A DNA stretch of 64,000 nucleotides from Arenicola marina (taxonomy: Eukaryota; Annelida; Polychaeta; Arenicolidae), in assembly GCA_964019135.1 (NCBI GenBank), contig OZ025260.1, positions 29,072,254 to 29,136,253 on the forward strand, written 5' to 3'. The notes beneath the pieces were generated by a model. The model was not told the origin of the DNA. It saw only the letters and a list, made by a program, of their open reading frames with translations, and searched no databases. Each line of letters starts with the position of its first letter. The first letter of the stretch is position 1. A program made the position numbers and the translations under genes. Shown here piece after piece: positions 40,801-45,105 of this stretch.

Positions 40801-43447
40801 CCTTACAGCTCTACTAAGAGCCCCCTTCTATGCTACCTTACAGCTCTACCAGAGCCCCCTTCTATGCTACCTTACAGCTCTACCAGAGTCCCTTTTTATG
40901 CTACCTTACAGCTCTACCAGAGCCCCCTTTTATGCTACCTTACAGCTCTACCAGAGCCCCCTTCTATGCTACCTTACAGCTCTACCAGAGCCCCCTTTTA
41001 TGCTACCTTACAGCTCTACCAGATCCCCCTTCTCTGCTACCTTACAGCTCTACCAGAGCCCCCTTTTATGCTACCTTACAGCTCTACCAGAGCCCCCTTT
41101 TAGACTACCTTACAGCTCTACTAAGAGCCCCCTTCTATGCTACCTTACAGCTCTACCAGAACCCCCTTCTATGCTACCTTAGAGCTCTACCAGAGTCCCT
41201 TTTTATGCTACCTTACAGCTCTACCAGATGCCCCTTCTCTGCTACCTTACAGCTCTACCAGAGCCCCCTTTTATGCTACCTTACAGCTCTACCAGAGCCC
41301 CCTTTTAGACTACCTTACAGCTCTACTAAGAGCCCCCTTCTATGCTACCTTACAGCTCTACCAGAGCCCCCTTTATGCTACCTTACAGCTCTACCAAAGC
41401 CCCCTTCTCTGCTACCTTACAGCTATACCAGAGCCCTCTTTTATACGACCTTACGGCTCTACCAGAGCCCCCTTCTATGCTGCCTTACAGCTCTACCAGA
41501 GCCCCTTTTTATGCTACCTTACAGCTCTACCAAAGCCCCCTTCTCGGCTACCTTACAGCTATACCAGAGCCCCCTTTTATACGACCTTACGGCTCTACCA
41601 GAGCCCCCTTCTATGCTGCCTTACAGCTGTACCAGAGCCCCCTTCTATGCTACCTTACAGCTCTACCAGAGTCCCTTTTTATGCTACCTTACAGCTCTAC
41701 CAGATGCCCCTTCTCTGCTACCTTACAGCTCTACCAGAGCCCCCTTTTATGCTACCTTACAGCTCTACCAGAGCCCCCTTTTAGACTACCTTACAGCTCT
41801 ACTAAGAGCCCCCTTCTATGCTACCTTACAGCTCTACCAGAGCCCCCTTTATGCTACCTTACAGCTCTACCAAAGCCCCCTTCTCTGCTACCTTACAGCT
41901 ATACCAGAGCCCTCTTTTATACGACCTTACGGCTCTACCAGAGCCCCCTTCTATGCTGCCTTACAGCTCTACCAGAGCCCCTTTTTATGCTGCCTTACAG
42001 CTCTACCAGAGCCCCTTTTTATGCTACCTTACAGCTCTACCAGAGCCCCTTTTATGCTACCTTACAGCTCTACCAGAGCCCCTTTCTATGCTAGCTTATA
42101 GTTCTACCAGAGCCCCTTTCTATGCTAGCTTATAGTTCTACCAGAGCCCCCTTTTATGCTACCTTACAGCTCTACCAGAGCCCCTTTCTATGCTACCTTA
42201 CAGCTCTACCAGAGCCCCCTTTTATGCTACCTTACAGCTCTACCAGAACCCCCTTCTATGCTACCTTACAGCTGTACCAGAGCCCCTTTTATGCTACCTT
42301 ACAGCTCTACCAGAACCCCCTTCTATGCTACCTTACAGCTGTACCAGAGCCCCTTTTATGCTGCCTTACAGCTCTACCAGAGCCCCTTTTTATGCTACCT
42401 TACAGCTCTACCAGAGCCCCTTTCTATGCTACCTTACAGCTCTACCAGAGCCCCTTTCTATGCTACCTTACAGCTCTACCAAAGCCCCATTCTATGCTAC
42501 CTTACAGCTCTACCAGAGCCCCTTTTATGCTACCTTACAGCTCTACCAGAGCCCCTTTTATGCTACCTTACGGCTCTACCAGAGCCTCTTCTATGCTATC
42601 TTACAGCTCTACCAAAGCCCCATTCTATGCTACCTTACAGCTCTACCAGAGCCCCCTTCTATGCTACCTTACAGCTCTACCAGAGCCCCTTTCTATGCTA
42701 GCTTATAGTTCTACCAGAGCCCCTTTCTATGCTAGCTTACAGCTCTACCAGAGCCCCTTTCTATGCTAGCTTATAGTTCTACCAGAGCCCCTTTCTATGC
42801 TACCTTACAGCTCTACCAGAGCCCCTTTCTATGCTACCTTACAGCTCTACCAGAGCCCCTTTCTATGCTAGCTTATAGTTCTACCAGAGCCCCTTTCTAT
42901 GCTACCTTACAGCTCTACCAGAGCCCCTTTCTATGCTAGCTTATAGTTCTACCAGAGCCCCTTTCTATGCTACCTTACAGCTCTACCAGAGCCCCTTTCT
43001 ATGCTACCTTACAGCTCTACCAGAGCCCCTTTCTATGCTACTGCACAGCTCTACCAGAGCCCCCCTTCTATGCTGCCTTTCATAGCTGTCTGAATTCCCT
43101 TCTATGCTACCTTTCATAGCTGTCTGAATTCCCTTCTATGCTGCCTTACATAGCTGTCTGAGCCCCCATCTATGCGGCCTCAAAGCTCCCATTACAGAGA
43201 TATATATAACATATTAGGGAGGAACTCGGGGAGGGCGGGGGTGGCTGGCTACTCGCTAACAAGCTCTAGGTGTGCTTTAGGCTCCTTGTATGGGGGGTCC
43301 TAGCCACGGACAGGGTCAGACAGGTGGGTATACTGTGTACTGCACTACTGACCAGGGCAGCCCATCCTTGGGCAGCGTGTGGACGAGACCCTGGGAGCTG
43401 ACCAACTCCTGGCACTCCTGCGACAGCACGTACACCAACACATCAGA
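1650..43447 (-). CDS. PDE2A: PDE2A-like cGMP-stimulated cyclic nucleotide phosphodiesterase (29 exons traced, 5' end incomplete)
   Basis: The product hydrolyses cAMP and cGMP. In the PDE2 family, cGMP binding to GAF-B stimulates catalysis. Joining 29 minus-strand exons gives 837 residues plus stop with no frame break. Counting from the first traced exon: N-terminal domain about 1-144, GAF-A about 145-290, linker helix about 300-335, GAF-B about 338-460, connector about 464-500, catalytic domain about 505-815. Key catalytic motifs are [15 protein letters not shown] (fits HDx2Hx4N), TSCDLSDQ and the invariant Gln in PELQVGF. The order and spacing match vertebrate PDE2A as I recall it, and the FDED/ISIAH stretch of GAF-B and the NIFD and SDQTK stretches separate it from PDE5/6/10/11. 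The C-terminus is about 15 residues shorter than vertebrate PDE2A. N-terminal exons are missing or uncertain. Family assignment is from memory of family sequences, not a search. Coordinates span introns; exons are listed separately. Confidence 0.95.
1880..2180. repeat. Degenerate ATTACA-type tandem repeat in the last intron
   Basis: Repeated ATAGATTACATACAT and TGTATCTCA blocks with variable spacing (about 12-24 bp) fill most of the intron between exons 28 and 29. Confidence 0.75.
2234..2379 (-). CDS. PDE2A: PDE2A exon 28 (invariant glutamine)
   Basis: Starts [18 protein letters not shown] and ends [17 protein letters not shown]. The Gln in ELQVGF is the invariant purine-selective glutamine of class I PDEs. 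The acceptor is TTTTTTACAG and the donor AG|GTAACG, phase 2. Confidence 0.97.
2739..2851 (-). CDS. PDE2A: PDE2A exon 27 (second catalytic Asp)
   Basis: Contains [12 protein letters not shown] and [20 protein letters not shown]. The Asp in SCDLSDQ is the last metal ligand, and the following Asp-Gln pair is conserved in PDE2. The acceptor is GGTTTTTAG and the donor GCC|GTAAGT. Confidence 0.96.
3052..3216 (-). mobile_element. tRNA-derived SINE, family A, internally deleted copy
   Basis: On the minus strand it begins GCCGGCACGGTAGCTCA (A-box-like), has ATGGTTCGCGCC (B-box-like) and GCTGTGGCCATGTCTGTGTG, and ends in AACCAACC repeats. Compared with other copies it lacks the middle part with GCGTCAATGGGAGAAGG. 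It lies in the intron between exons 26 and 27. Confidence 0.85.
3775..3874 (-). CDS. PDE2A: PDE2A exon 26 (catalytic domain)
   Basis: Starts [20 protein letters not shown] and ends [13 protein letters not shown], matching vertebrate [20 protein letters not shown]. The acceptor is ACGCTGCCAG and the donor G|GTAAGT, phase 1. Confidence 0.97.
3957..3980. mobile_element. Fragment resembling the palindromic MITE terminus
   Basis: CTTCACGAACACAGTTTAGCC resembles the TTTCACGAAC...GTTTAGCC end of the elements at 13155 and 31090. It is directly followed by the 43-bp array, so only one end remains. Confidence 0.4.
3984..4370. repeat. 43-bp minisatellite
   Basis: Nine copies of a 43-bp unit with key parts TTAATCGCGAGTATAAGCCC and CGCCCACGCTCGAGTC, in the intron between exons 25 and 26. 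The outer copies are the most diverged. Confidence 0.95.
4481..4555 (-). CDS. PDE2A: PDE2A exon 25 (catalytic domain)
   Basis: Encodes [19 protein letters not shown], then DNLSKA, matching vertebrate [20 protein letters not shown]. The acceptor is TCTCCTTCCAG and the donor GCC|GTAAGT. It has 25 codons and both junctions are phase 0. Confidence 0.96.
4750..4797 (-). CDS. PDE2A: PDE2A exon 24 (16 codons)
   Basis: Encodes [16 protein letters not shown], matching vertebrate [16 protein letters not shown] apart from the first residue. The acceptor is GTTCTTTCCAG and the donor GAG|GTAAGC; both junctions are phase 0. Confidence 0.95.
4845..5160. repeat. 30-bp minisatellite
   Basis: About ten copies of a 30-bp unit with GATTAAAGTAACACGCGGCG, in the intron between exons 23 and 24, starting about 50 bp from the exon 24 acceptor. 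Confidence 0.95.
5482..5569 (-). CDS. PDE2A: PDE2A exon 23 (catalytic metal site HDxxH)
   Basis: Contains [20 protein letters not shown]. The [10 protein letters not shown] run fits the class I PDE signature HDx2Hx4N and supplies the His and Asp metal ligands. The acceptor is GTGTTTGCAG and the donor TCG|GTAAGC. It enters in phase 2 and leaves in phase 0. Confidence 0.96.
5605..5728. repeat. 62-bp direct duplication
   Basis: Two nearly identical adjacent copies beginning TTTAAAGTCCAGCTCCGAGG and ending CCCAATATACTG, in the intron between exons 22 and 23. The rest of that intron (5729-6125) shows nothing recognisable. Confidence 0.9.
6126..6248 (-). CDS. PDE2A: PDE2A exon 22 (catalytic domain, HNxxH motif)
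   Basis: Contains [20 protein letters not shown], with the general-acid His and first metal-binding His in HNWAH, then [15 protein letters not shown]. The acceptor is GTGTTTGTAG and the donor GA|GTAAGT, phase 2. Confidence 0.96.
   Translation of the reverse strand, partial: VCADGAEGLPGPALPQLGPRLRCRTLLLSVHQKLEPAQLY
7044..7114 (-). CDS. PDE2A: PDE2A exon 21 (catalytic domain)
   Basis: Starts [20 protein letters not shown], then ALA, equivalent to vertebrate [20 protein letters not shown]. The acceptor is TCTGTTTCAG. The donor AA|GTACGC was chosen because only it yields LAKFVLMVRK in frame with exon 22. Confidence 0.92.
7115..7854. other. Intronic sequence without recognised features
   Basis: Part of the intron between exons 20 and 21. 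AT-rich, with no repeat, mobile element or coding signal that I can support. Confidence 0.4.
7855..8035. mobile_element. hAT-like MITE with CAGGGGCGGATCCAG termini
   Basis: Begins CAGGGGCGGATCCAG and ends CTGGATCCGCCCCTG, a perfect 15-bp terminal inverted repeat, with a poly-C run inside. These ends are typical of non-autonomous hAT elements in invertebrates. I could not find a matching 8-bp target duplication. It ends 15 bp from the exon 20 donor. Confidence 0.75.
8056..8178 (-). CDS. PDE2A: PDE2A exon 20 (start of catalytic region)
   Basis: Starts [20 protein letters not shown] and continues to [15 protein letters not shown], matching vertebrate VSDDEYTKLL and SFTYTPRSL. The acceptor is TCCGCTAG and the donor TTG|GTGAGT. 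It has 41 codons and both junctions are phase 0. Confidence 0.94.
8382..8661. mobile_element. Probable MITE with diverged terminal inverted repeats
   Basis: The left end GGGGCCCTATTCCTAAGCC and the right end CGATTATGAATACGGCCCC are imperfect inverted repeats. Inner blocks with AGCTTACGCACGAAT and GGCGTAGCCTAAGTAGCG are also partly inverted. It has no coding capacity. Confidence 0.5.
8799..8976 (-). mobile_element. tRNA-derived SINE, family A, 5'-truncated
   Basis: Carries GTGGCCATGTCTGTGTGGTC, the GCGATATGACC-like block and a tail of CCAACCAACCAACC. The tRNA-like head is cut off. The truncated end lies about 26 bp beyond the exon 19 donor. Confidence 0.85.
9003..9080 (-). CDS. PDE2A: PDE2A exon 19 (GAF-B to catalytic connector)
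   Basis: Encodes [20 protein letters not shown], then MIFHMQ, matching vertebrate [20 protein letters not shown]. The acceptor is CTATCCGCAG and the donor CAG|GTATCT. A SINE ends about 26 bp beyond the donor. Confidence 0.94.
9230..9975. repeat. 26/29-bp minisatellite
   Basis: About 27 copies of ATGGATAGGACGTACTCGGG plus ACAATA; a variant with an added TTA is 29 bp. Copies decay toward 9230. It fills the intron between exons 18 and 19. Confidence 0.95.
10019..10134 (-). CDS. PDE2A: PDE2A exon 18 (end of GAF-B, NKFDE motif)
   Basis: Encodes [18 protein letters not shown] then [16 protein letters not shown] and ISIAH. The NK...F-SAF-DE motif of cyclic-nucleotide-binding GAF domains is intact. 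A Gln replaces the Glu of vertebrate GVAELVNK. The acceptor is GGTGTTACAG and the donor CAC|GTGAGG, phase 0. Confidence 0.96.
10136..10700. other. Intron between exons 17 and 18
   Basis: No recognised feature beyond the flanking splice sites. Confidence 0.4.
10701..10735 (-). CDS. PDE2A: PDE2A exon 17 (35-bp exon, GAF-B)
   Basis: Encodes [11 protein letters not shown] with split codons at both ends, identical to the vertebrate [10 protein letters not shown] stretch. The acceptor is CATGTTTCAG and the donor CAG|GTTGGT. At 35 bp it is too short for ordinary ORF detection, but without it exons 16 and 18 do not join in frame. Confidence 0.95.
10990..11071 (-). CDS. PDE2A: PDE2A exon 16 (GAF-B)
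   Basis: Encodes [20 protein letters not shown], then TGFRT, matching vertebrate [25 protein letters not shown]. The acceptor is GTATTGTAG and the donor AG|GTTTGC. The acceptor and first 21 exonic bases recur every 40 bp upstream (to 11284). Confidence 0.95.
11051..11284. repeat. 40-bp minisatellite built from the exon 16 acceptor
   Basis: Six copies of a 40-bp unit. The copy nearest the exon is the real junction: on the minus strand each unit has GTGTATTGTAG followed by (G/A)GACGCTCCTGAACATTGACG, the first bases of exon 16. The outermost copy has lost the AG (TTGTGGGG). Confidence 0.95.
11301..11650. repeat. Tandem duplication of the exon 15 end and its donor
   Basis: The real junction at 11593-11650 is followed by copies at 11496-11553 and 11382-11435 and a partial copy at 11301-11323. 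Each full copy keeps GGCATCGCAGGCCAC-like exon sequence and CGACAACAG|GTCAGTGAA, separated by C-rich spacers. The copies carry small deletions in the exonic part (one base in the nearest). Confidence 0.92.
11613..11667 (-). CDS. PDE2A: PDE2A exon 15 (GAF-B cGMP pocket)
   Basis: Encodes [18 protein letters not shown], matching vertebrate [18 protein letters not shown]. The acceptor ends GAGATGCAG and the donor is CAG|GTCAGT, phase 1. The 3' half of this exon with its donor is tandemly repeated in the downstream intron. Confidence 0.95.
11668..12576. other. Intronic sequence (exons 14-15), no recognised feature
   Basis: AT-rich; nothing coding or repetitive that I can support. The same applies to 12681-13154 of this intron. 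Confidence 0.4.
12577..12680. mobile_element. Palindromic hairpin, probable MITE
   Basis: Arms CCCGTAAGTTCGAA and TTCGAACTTACGGG continue inward through CAAATATTTCGCCC and GGGCGAAATATTTTG, leaving a loop of about 25 bp. It is a near-perfect foldback in the intron between exons 14 and 15. Confidence 0.6.
13155..13273. mobile_element. Palindromic MITE, copy 1
   Basis: The inverted ends TTTCACGTAC...AGTTTAGCCGGCTAC and GTAGTCAGCTAAACTGCG...TTCGTGAA flank a centre with TTTACATGGTAA. It matches the element at 31090 in layout and sequence. Confidence 0.75.
13290..14075. repeat. 72-bp minisatellite
   Basis: About eleven copies of a unit near 72 bp, with GTGGGCGGAGCTTAGTGTCG, GAGCCTGGATCGGTCTATT and CTCACAATTAACGGAAA. 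It starts about 20 bp after the palindromic MITE. Confidence 0.95.
14077..16271. other. 2.2 kb of intron between exons 14 and 15 without recognised genes
   Basis: It has a G run at about 15605-15626 and several short open frames with no recognisable similarity. I see no mobile element or repeat family here. Confidence 0.4.
16272..16352. repeat. 19-bp repeat with E-box and CTCF-like cores
   Basis: Four copies of GGCGCCTAGCTCACCACGT. Three contain the palindrome CCACGTGG; one reads CACCAGGTGGCGCC, close to the animal CTCF core. It lies about 100 bp beyond the exon 14 donor. Confidence 0.85.
16457..16538 (-). CDS. PDE2A: PDE2A exon 14 (GAF-B)
   Basis: Encodes [20 protein letters not shown], then DIQDGKE. 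The VAKVFDG stretch carries the Phe-Asp pair that contacts cGMP in vertebrate PDE2A GAF-B. The acceptor is CTCCCCCACAG and the donor GAG|GTGGGT, phase 0. Confidence 0.96.
16793..16856 (-). CDS. PDE2A: PDE2A exon 13 (linker helix into GAF-B)
   Basis: Encodes [19 protein letters not shown], matching vertebrate VSVLLQEIITEARNLSNAE. The acceptor is TGTCTTGCAG and the donor AG|GTTAGT. It enters in phase 1 and leaves in phase 2. Confidence 0.96.
16905..17061 (-). mobile_element. tRNA-derived SINE, family B
   Basis: On the minus strand: GATCTCCCTGGTGTAGTGG (A-box region), GTGGGTTCGATTCC (B box), then CTGGGGCATGTTTTATCC and a stretch with GTTCCTTGGCCCA. It lies in the intron between exons 12 and 13. 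Confidence 0.85.
17264..17480. repeat. 27-bp minisatellite
   Basis: Eight copies of CTCTCAACAATGCCAACAAA plus CCTGGAA, immediately downstream of the possible extended exon 12. Confidence 0.95.
17547..18189 (-). CDS. PDE2A: Possible extended form of exon 12 with a disordered insert
   Basis: Reading through the exon 12 donor, the frame runs open to a TAG at 17524-17526. A second candidate donor, CGTG|GTAACC, at 17546/17547 has the same phase (1) as the short one and would also join to exon 13 in frame. The insert would be 201 codons. It begins [16 protein letters not shown], passes through an Ala/Gly tract, then is Ser/Pro/Asp/Glu rich ([36 protein letters not shown]), a typical disordered linker. 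If neither donor is used, the product would stop after GAF-A. Against it: the region is GC rich, which lowers stop density, and the opposite strand is also open here. Confidence 0.35.
18150..18189 (-). CDS. PDE2A: PDE2A exon 12, short form (linker helix)
   Basis: Encodes [13 protein letters not shown] plus one base. Together with exon 13 it reproduces the vertebrate ALLQVAKNLFTHLDD helix that joins the GAF domains. The acceptor is TTATATTACAG and the donor CTGG|GTGAGT, phase 1. The frame stays open for another 207 codons beyond this donor; see the extended form. Confidence 0.95.
18580..18691 (-). CDS. PDE2A: PDE2A exon 11 (end of GAF-A, start of linker helix)
   Basis: Contains [18 protein letters not shown], then a helix ending LLKNQTQ, matching vertebrate FTDEDEHVIQHCFHYTS. 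The second half of the NKFDE motif reads F-TEQ-DT here, with Thr replacing Glu. The acceptor is GTGTGACAG and the donor CAG|GTACGG. Confidence 0.95.
18735..20170. repeat. 34-bp minisatellite (GGGTCACTGAACCACGCAGT type)
   Basis: About 42 copies of a 34-bp unit ending ATCACACACACTGC, with shorter variants lacking the TGAACCACG part. It sits at the exon 11 side of the large intron between exons 10 and 11. Marker variants (AATGCGGGTCAT) recur at 19291, 19726 and 20026, so blocks have been duplicated. Confidence 0.95.
20172..20390 (-). mobile_element. tRNA-derived SINE, family A
   Basis: Contains the GGTCATATCGCGTCAATGGG and CACACAGACATG blocks and GTGCCGTTAGGCTCTCAGGT. The tRNA-like head is incomplete. 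It separates the 34-bp and 64-bp arrays. Confidence 0.8.
20710..25300. repeat. 64-bp minisatellite
   Basis: About 72 copies of a 64-bp unit, with 61-bp variants lacking one CAC. Key parts are ACAGTCACCGTCTCTACCAC, TGCAGTCACTACCACCATCA and CCAGTACCATCACCAGCC. Because 64 is not a multiple of 3 and the unit has no stop in any frame, it gives open frames up to 1580 codons with no coding meaning. A block duplication with a 250-bp offset is visible at about 22.0-22.4 kb. Confidence 0.97.
25790..28740. repeat. 25-bp minisatellite with a 1125-bp higher-order repeat
   Basis: About 118 copies of TGAGCGGGACAGGGAAGGAC plus TGGGC. Marker variants recur 1125 bp (45 units) apart: GGGATAGAC at 26341 and 27466, GAAGTACTGGG at 26569 and 27694. 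On the gene's strand each unit reads as a pyrimidine tract ending CCGCTCAG, like a splice acceptor. Confidence 0.97.
28762..28892 (-). CDS. PDE2A: PDE2A exon 10 (GAF-A core)
   Basis: Contains [16 protein letters not shown], matching the vertebrate VVALACAFNKLEGD strand and the NK of the NKFDE motif. The acceptor is TTGACACAG and the donor AG|GTTAGT, phase 2. It precedes a 10-kb intron that is almost entirely minisatellite. Confidence 0.95.
28964..29096. repeat. Short AT-rich tandem repeat next to exon 10
   Basis: About four imperfect copies of TTTTTAGTAAACTAGTATAC plus GTGTTAGTACAC, starting about 70 bp from the exon 10 acceptor. Confidence 0.8.
29483..29551 (-). CDS. PDE2A: PDE2A exon 9 (GAF-A)
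   Basis: Contains [16 protein letters not shown], aligned with vertebrate GQVVEDKKSIQLKDL. The acceptor is GGTCTTCCAG and the donor CCG|GTGAGT. It has 23 codons and both junctions are phase 0. Confidence 0.9.
30209..30250 (-). CDS. PDE2A: PDE2A exon 8 (GAF-A)
   Basis: A 14-codon exon encoding [14 protein letters not shown], matching vertebrate VIGDKVLGEEVSF. The acceptor is a strong TTCTTTTTCCAG and the donor TCC|GTGAGT. Both junctions are phase 0, so skipping it would keep the frame. Confidence 0.94.
30863..30937 (-). CDS. PDE2A: PDE2A exon 7 (GAF-A)
   Basis: Encodes [19 protein letters not shown], a GAF beta-strand pair equivalent to the vertebrate CCLLLVSEDNLQLSCK stretch. The acceptor is CCCGGTGCAG and the donor CAG|GTGCGT; both junctions are phase 0 (25 codons). 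Confidence 0.9.
31090..31205. mobile_element. Palindromic MITE, copy 2
   Basis: TTTCACGAACGTTGTTTAGC and the opposing GTCGGCTAAACTGCGGTCGT...GAAA form long inverted arms around TTTACATGGTAA. It is the same family as 13155-13273 and sits in the intron between exons 6 and 7. Confidence 0.8.
31409..31461 (-). CDS. PDE2A: PDE2A exon 6 (start of GAF-A)
   Basis: Encodes [17 protein letters not shown], a close match to vertebrate ELYDLDASSLQLKVLQY. The acceptor ends ATCAAG, a weak pyrimidine tract, and the donor is TAT|GTAAGT. It enters in phase 1 and leaves in phase 0. Confidence 0.93.
31790..31901 (-). CDS. PDE2A: PDE2A exon 5 (linker into GAF-A)
   Basis: Starts [11 protein letters not shown] and ends SSAILKLC. 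The KLC end followed by exon 6 matches the vertebrate QLCGELYDLDA junction. The middle is Ser/Thr/Pro rich and is probably a flexible linker. The acceptor is CTGTTTTCAG and the donor G|GTAAGT, phase 1. Confidence 0.9.
32225..32284 (-). CDS. PDE2A: PDE2A exon 4
   Basis: Exactly 20 codons, containing [17 protein letters not shown]. This corresponds to the vertebrate LSDNEEWSLQAVEKH stretch that closes the N-terminal domain. The acceptor is TTATTATTAG and the donor CAG|GTGAGT; both junctions are phase 0. Confidence 0.88.
32388..32592 (-). mobile_element. tRNA-derived SINE, family A
   Basis: Contains GGTCATATCGCGTCAATGGG, the CCACGGCGGGGCTCGAACCA B-box region (inverted) and GCCGTTAGGCTCTCAGGTGG. 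It lacks the CACACAGACATGGCCACAG part. It forms an inverted pair with the copy at 32700. Confidence 0.85.
32700..32940 (+). mobile_element. tRNA-derived SINE, family A
   Basis: Begins GCTGACCCGGTGGCCCACTG (A-box region diverged), then GGATCGGTGGTTAGCGCCCC, the CTGTGGCCATGTCTGTGTGG block, CCCATTGACGCGATATGA and a short AGCCAACCAC tail. Confidence 0.85.
33112..33167 (-). CDS. PDE2A: PDE2A exon 3 (N-terminal domain strand)
   Basis: Encodes [19 protein letters not shown], equivalent to the vertebrate VLVMPLADKE...AAVILV segment. The acceptor is CCCTTCCAG and the donor GTG|GTGAGT. It enters in phase 1, joining exactly to exon 2, and leaves in phase 0. Confidence 0.92.
33614..33745. repeat. 27-bp AT-rich tandem repeat
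   Basis: Five copies of CAGATATAAATTAGTAC plus TTTTTTTAAT in the intron between exons 2 and 3. Confidence 0.9.
34216..34445. repeat. 22-23-bp AT-rich tandem repeat
   Basis: About ten copies of ATTAACTTTAGAAATTAAAG plus GAT in the intron between exons 2 and 3. Confidence 0.9.
34446..36369. other. Intronic stretch (exons 2-3) without recognised genes
   Basis: It includes a C-rich low-complexity run around 35380-35410. Short open frames show no similarity I recognise, and I found no mobile element. Confidence 0.4.
36370..38595. repeat. 21-bp minisatellite with a 672-bp higher-order repeat
   Basis: About 106 copies of GACCATACCCCGGGCCCATGT. Marker variants (GGGCCCCTGTG at 37366 and 38038; TGATCATACCCC at 37269 and 37941) recur 672 bp (32 units) apart. 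As 21 is a multiple of 3, the frame is conserved: the gene's strand reads as a 7-residue repeat GYGHMGP for 686 codons. Confidence 0.97.
39000..39190. repeat. About 43-bp tandem duplication of the exon 2 donor
   Basis: Real donor at 39179-39185, with related copies near 39136 (mutated to GCTAAG), 39091 (intact GGTAAGA), 39049 and 39001. Each shows CAGCAA-GGTAAGA-like sequence followed by CCCCAGCCCCTCC on the gene's strand. Confidence 0.8.
39185..39294 (-). CDS. PDE2A: PDE2A exon 2 (N-terminal domain)
   Basis: Contains [18 protein letters not shown], aligned with the REAIISQKRL segment of vertebrate PDE2A. The acceptor is CTGCCACAG and the donor G|GTAAGA, leaving phase 1. The donor with its last exonic bases is tandemly duplicated in the following intron (39000-39190). 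Confidence 0.9.
39490..43180. repeat. 34-bp minisatellite (CTTACAGCTCTACCAGAGCC type)
   Basis: About 105 copies of a unit with ACCTTACAGCTCTACCAGAG and CCCCCTTTTATGCT fill the intron between exons 1 and 2. Variants of 33 and 35 bp are common, and the end near 43060-43180 is a diverged form with ATAGCTGTCTGA. On the gene's strand each unit contains CTGTAAGGT, a donor-like string. Confidence 0.97.
43353..43447 (-). CDS. PDE2A: PDE2A exon 1 as traced (N-terminal domain)
   Basis: Contains [12 protein letters not shown] and [10 protein letters not shown], matching the vertebrate N-terminal segment with VYTYLLDGESQLV and HELPQEG. The acceptor is a pyrimidine-rich stretch ending TTGCAG and the donor is TG|GTCAGT. 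It enters in phase 0 and leaves in phase 2. It is the most 5' exon placed by homology, but it cannot be the first coding exon because it opens directly after an acceptor. Confidence 0.85.
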
Positions 43448-44877
43448 CTGCAACGACAAAACACAGTGCCATGGGGGTGAGACAATCAGTAAGTTTGGGA
43501 GTGACATCATGTGAGGGGCGTGGGGATGGGGGGGGGGGCGGGGGGAGTATCTGCTGTTAAGTCTGAGAAATACATTTAATGAGACCTAATCTCTCAAACA
43601 TAGGGAAATCACTTTAATTTGAGAGCCGAAGAAACCACGTGGAACAGTGGTGGCATGCGTTGAAGGAACATGGAGGAGTCGCCCATACGTAACAAACTAT
43701 GGTCCCCTTCGAATGATTATAATATATATTATTACGAGTTGGTCGTCATGTAAACTAGTACAATAGCATTAAATCCGAAGGCCGCTAGAACGCCGGCCTT
43801 CGGATAGGCCGCTAAAAAGGGCTGTACAGTTCTCGCGGGTTCTATTTCCGGTTTAGGTCTTTTGGAGACCAACAAAAAAACACGTGCTCTTAGAACGAGT
43901 GCGCATCACGCTGGTGCCTTGGTGCAACTGCGTGACTCGCACTCATTGTAGTCAATGTTTGAGTATTGGGAACCGGCCGGCTGCGCGGTTTGTGCGTGAA
44001 GAGTCGAGTGGGTGTGAAACTATTTTTTGCTTGCTTAGGTCCAGGCATTCCTAACTATAAAATCATAATATAGTTAAGGATAAGACATTGATCTCCCCAT
44101 AATGCATGTGGTTCATTCGATGAGGCTGTTGAAAGCGTTGTATTTTGAGGCAAATCATCGATGTTTACATTTCTGCGACAAACCGAGCATCATTGTCTTC
44201 GCCTGATATATAAGGAGCGTTGTTAGGTAACTATAGTTACCACGCGCAGATATGCGAGTCATGGTGATTATTACGTCACATGACATGGAAAACCCCGCGC
44301 AGCACGTTAGATCGCCTGACAGTGACAGTCACTCATGAGACAACCGCATTCTGGTTTATAAACTGTCTAACCGCTCATATATTACATAAATCTACTCGGG
44401 TGGTTATAATTCTGACATGCACAGAACTTTAGTGTTTAGTTGTGCATCCAAGGACAGCTTTAGCCGACCGAGGGGGCCGGGGGCTCAGAACAAAATTGCG
44501 ACCAGTGGTCAACCAAATTGTCGACCGGATGGGGTGGGGGCAGTCCACGGCCCAAATGGGATGGACACCCCCCCCCCCCCACCCTTGGATCCGCACAGGA
44601 TATGTGTTTGTAGGATGCTATTATGGTGCATATTGGGGTGAGGGGTGGGGGGGGGGGGGCACACAAGATATGGAAAACGAGAGCCAATACAGTACGCATA
44701 TCGTATATATATTGCCCCTCCACCTAGTGACGATCACAATATCCACATTACATGATCTAAGTTGGCGATGGAATGGCATCCAGAAAAATCAAGACTATTA
44801 CGCTTATTAAGCTCTGAGAATGGGTCGTCATAATATGACGTCATAATAACTTTGCCTGGAAACAATTAATGAATAAC
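43448..44877. other. Sequence upstream of exon 1, no gene recognised
   Basis: It holds G/C runs near 43530, 44570 and 44650 and short open frames. If the ATG at 45300 is real, part of this is intron and may hide one more small exon. Confidence 0.4.
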
Positions 44878-44915
44878 GTTAGCAACGCGTAGCAACGCGT
44901 AGCAACGCGTAGCAA
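44878..44915. repeat. 11-bp repeat GTAGCAACGC
   Basis: Four tandem copies of an 11-bp unit around GCAACGCGTA. The units resemble half-sites of the RFX X-box. Confidence 0.8.
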
Positions 44916-45105
44916 CTGAATCTATTGCCACACGGGTTCGAGTAAATTCCTCTGGTGCCTCATCCACCCTTCAACCCTCATTTTGAGCGGAATACAGCGC
45001 TCGTACCCAATGTCTCCTTTTCTTATCGGAATCAGCGACTCTTAAAACCCCTATATACCAATTTTCATGCTTTCCGCCGGAAACGAACATCTTGCCTATT
45101 TTTTG

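Noticed and set aside
39391..42769. Several overlapping plus-strand frames of 100-423 codons
   Set aside because: All come from the 34-bp array. Frames shift with each 33/35-bp variant and repeat the same peptide words.
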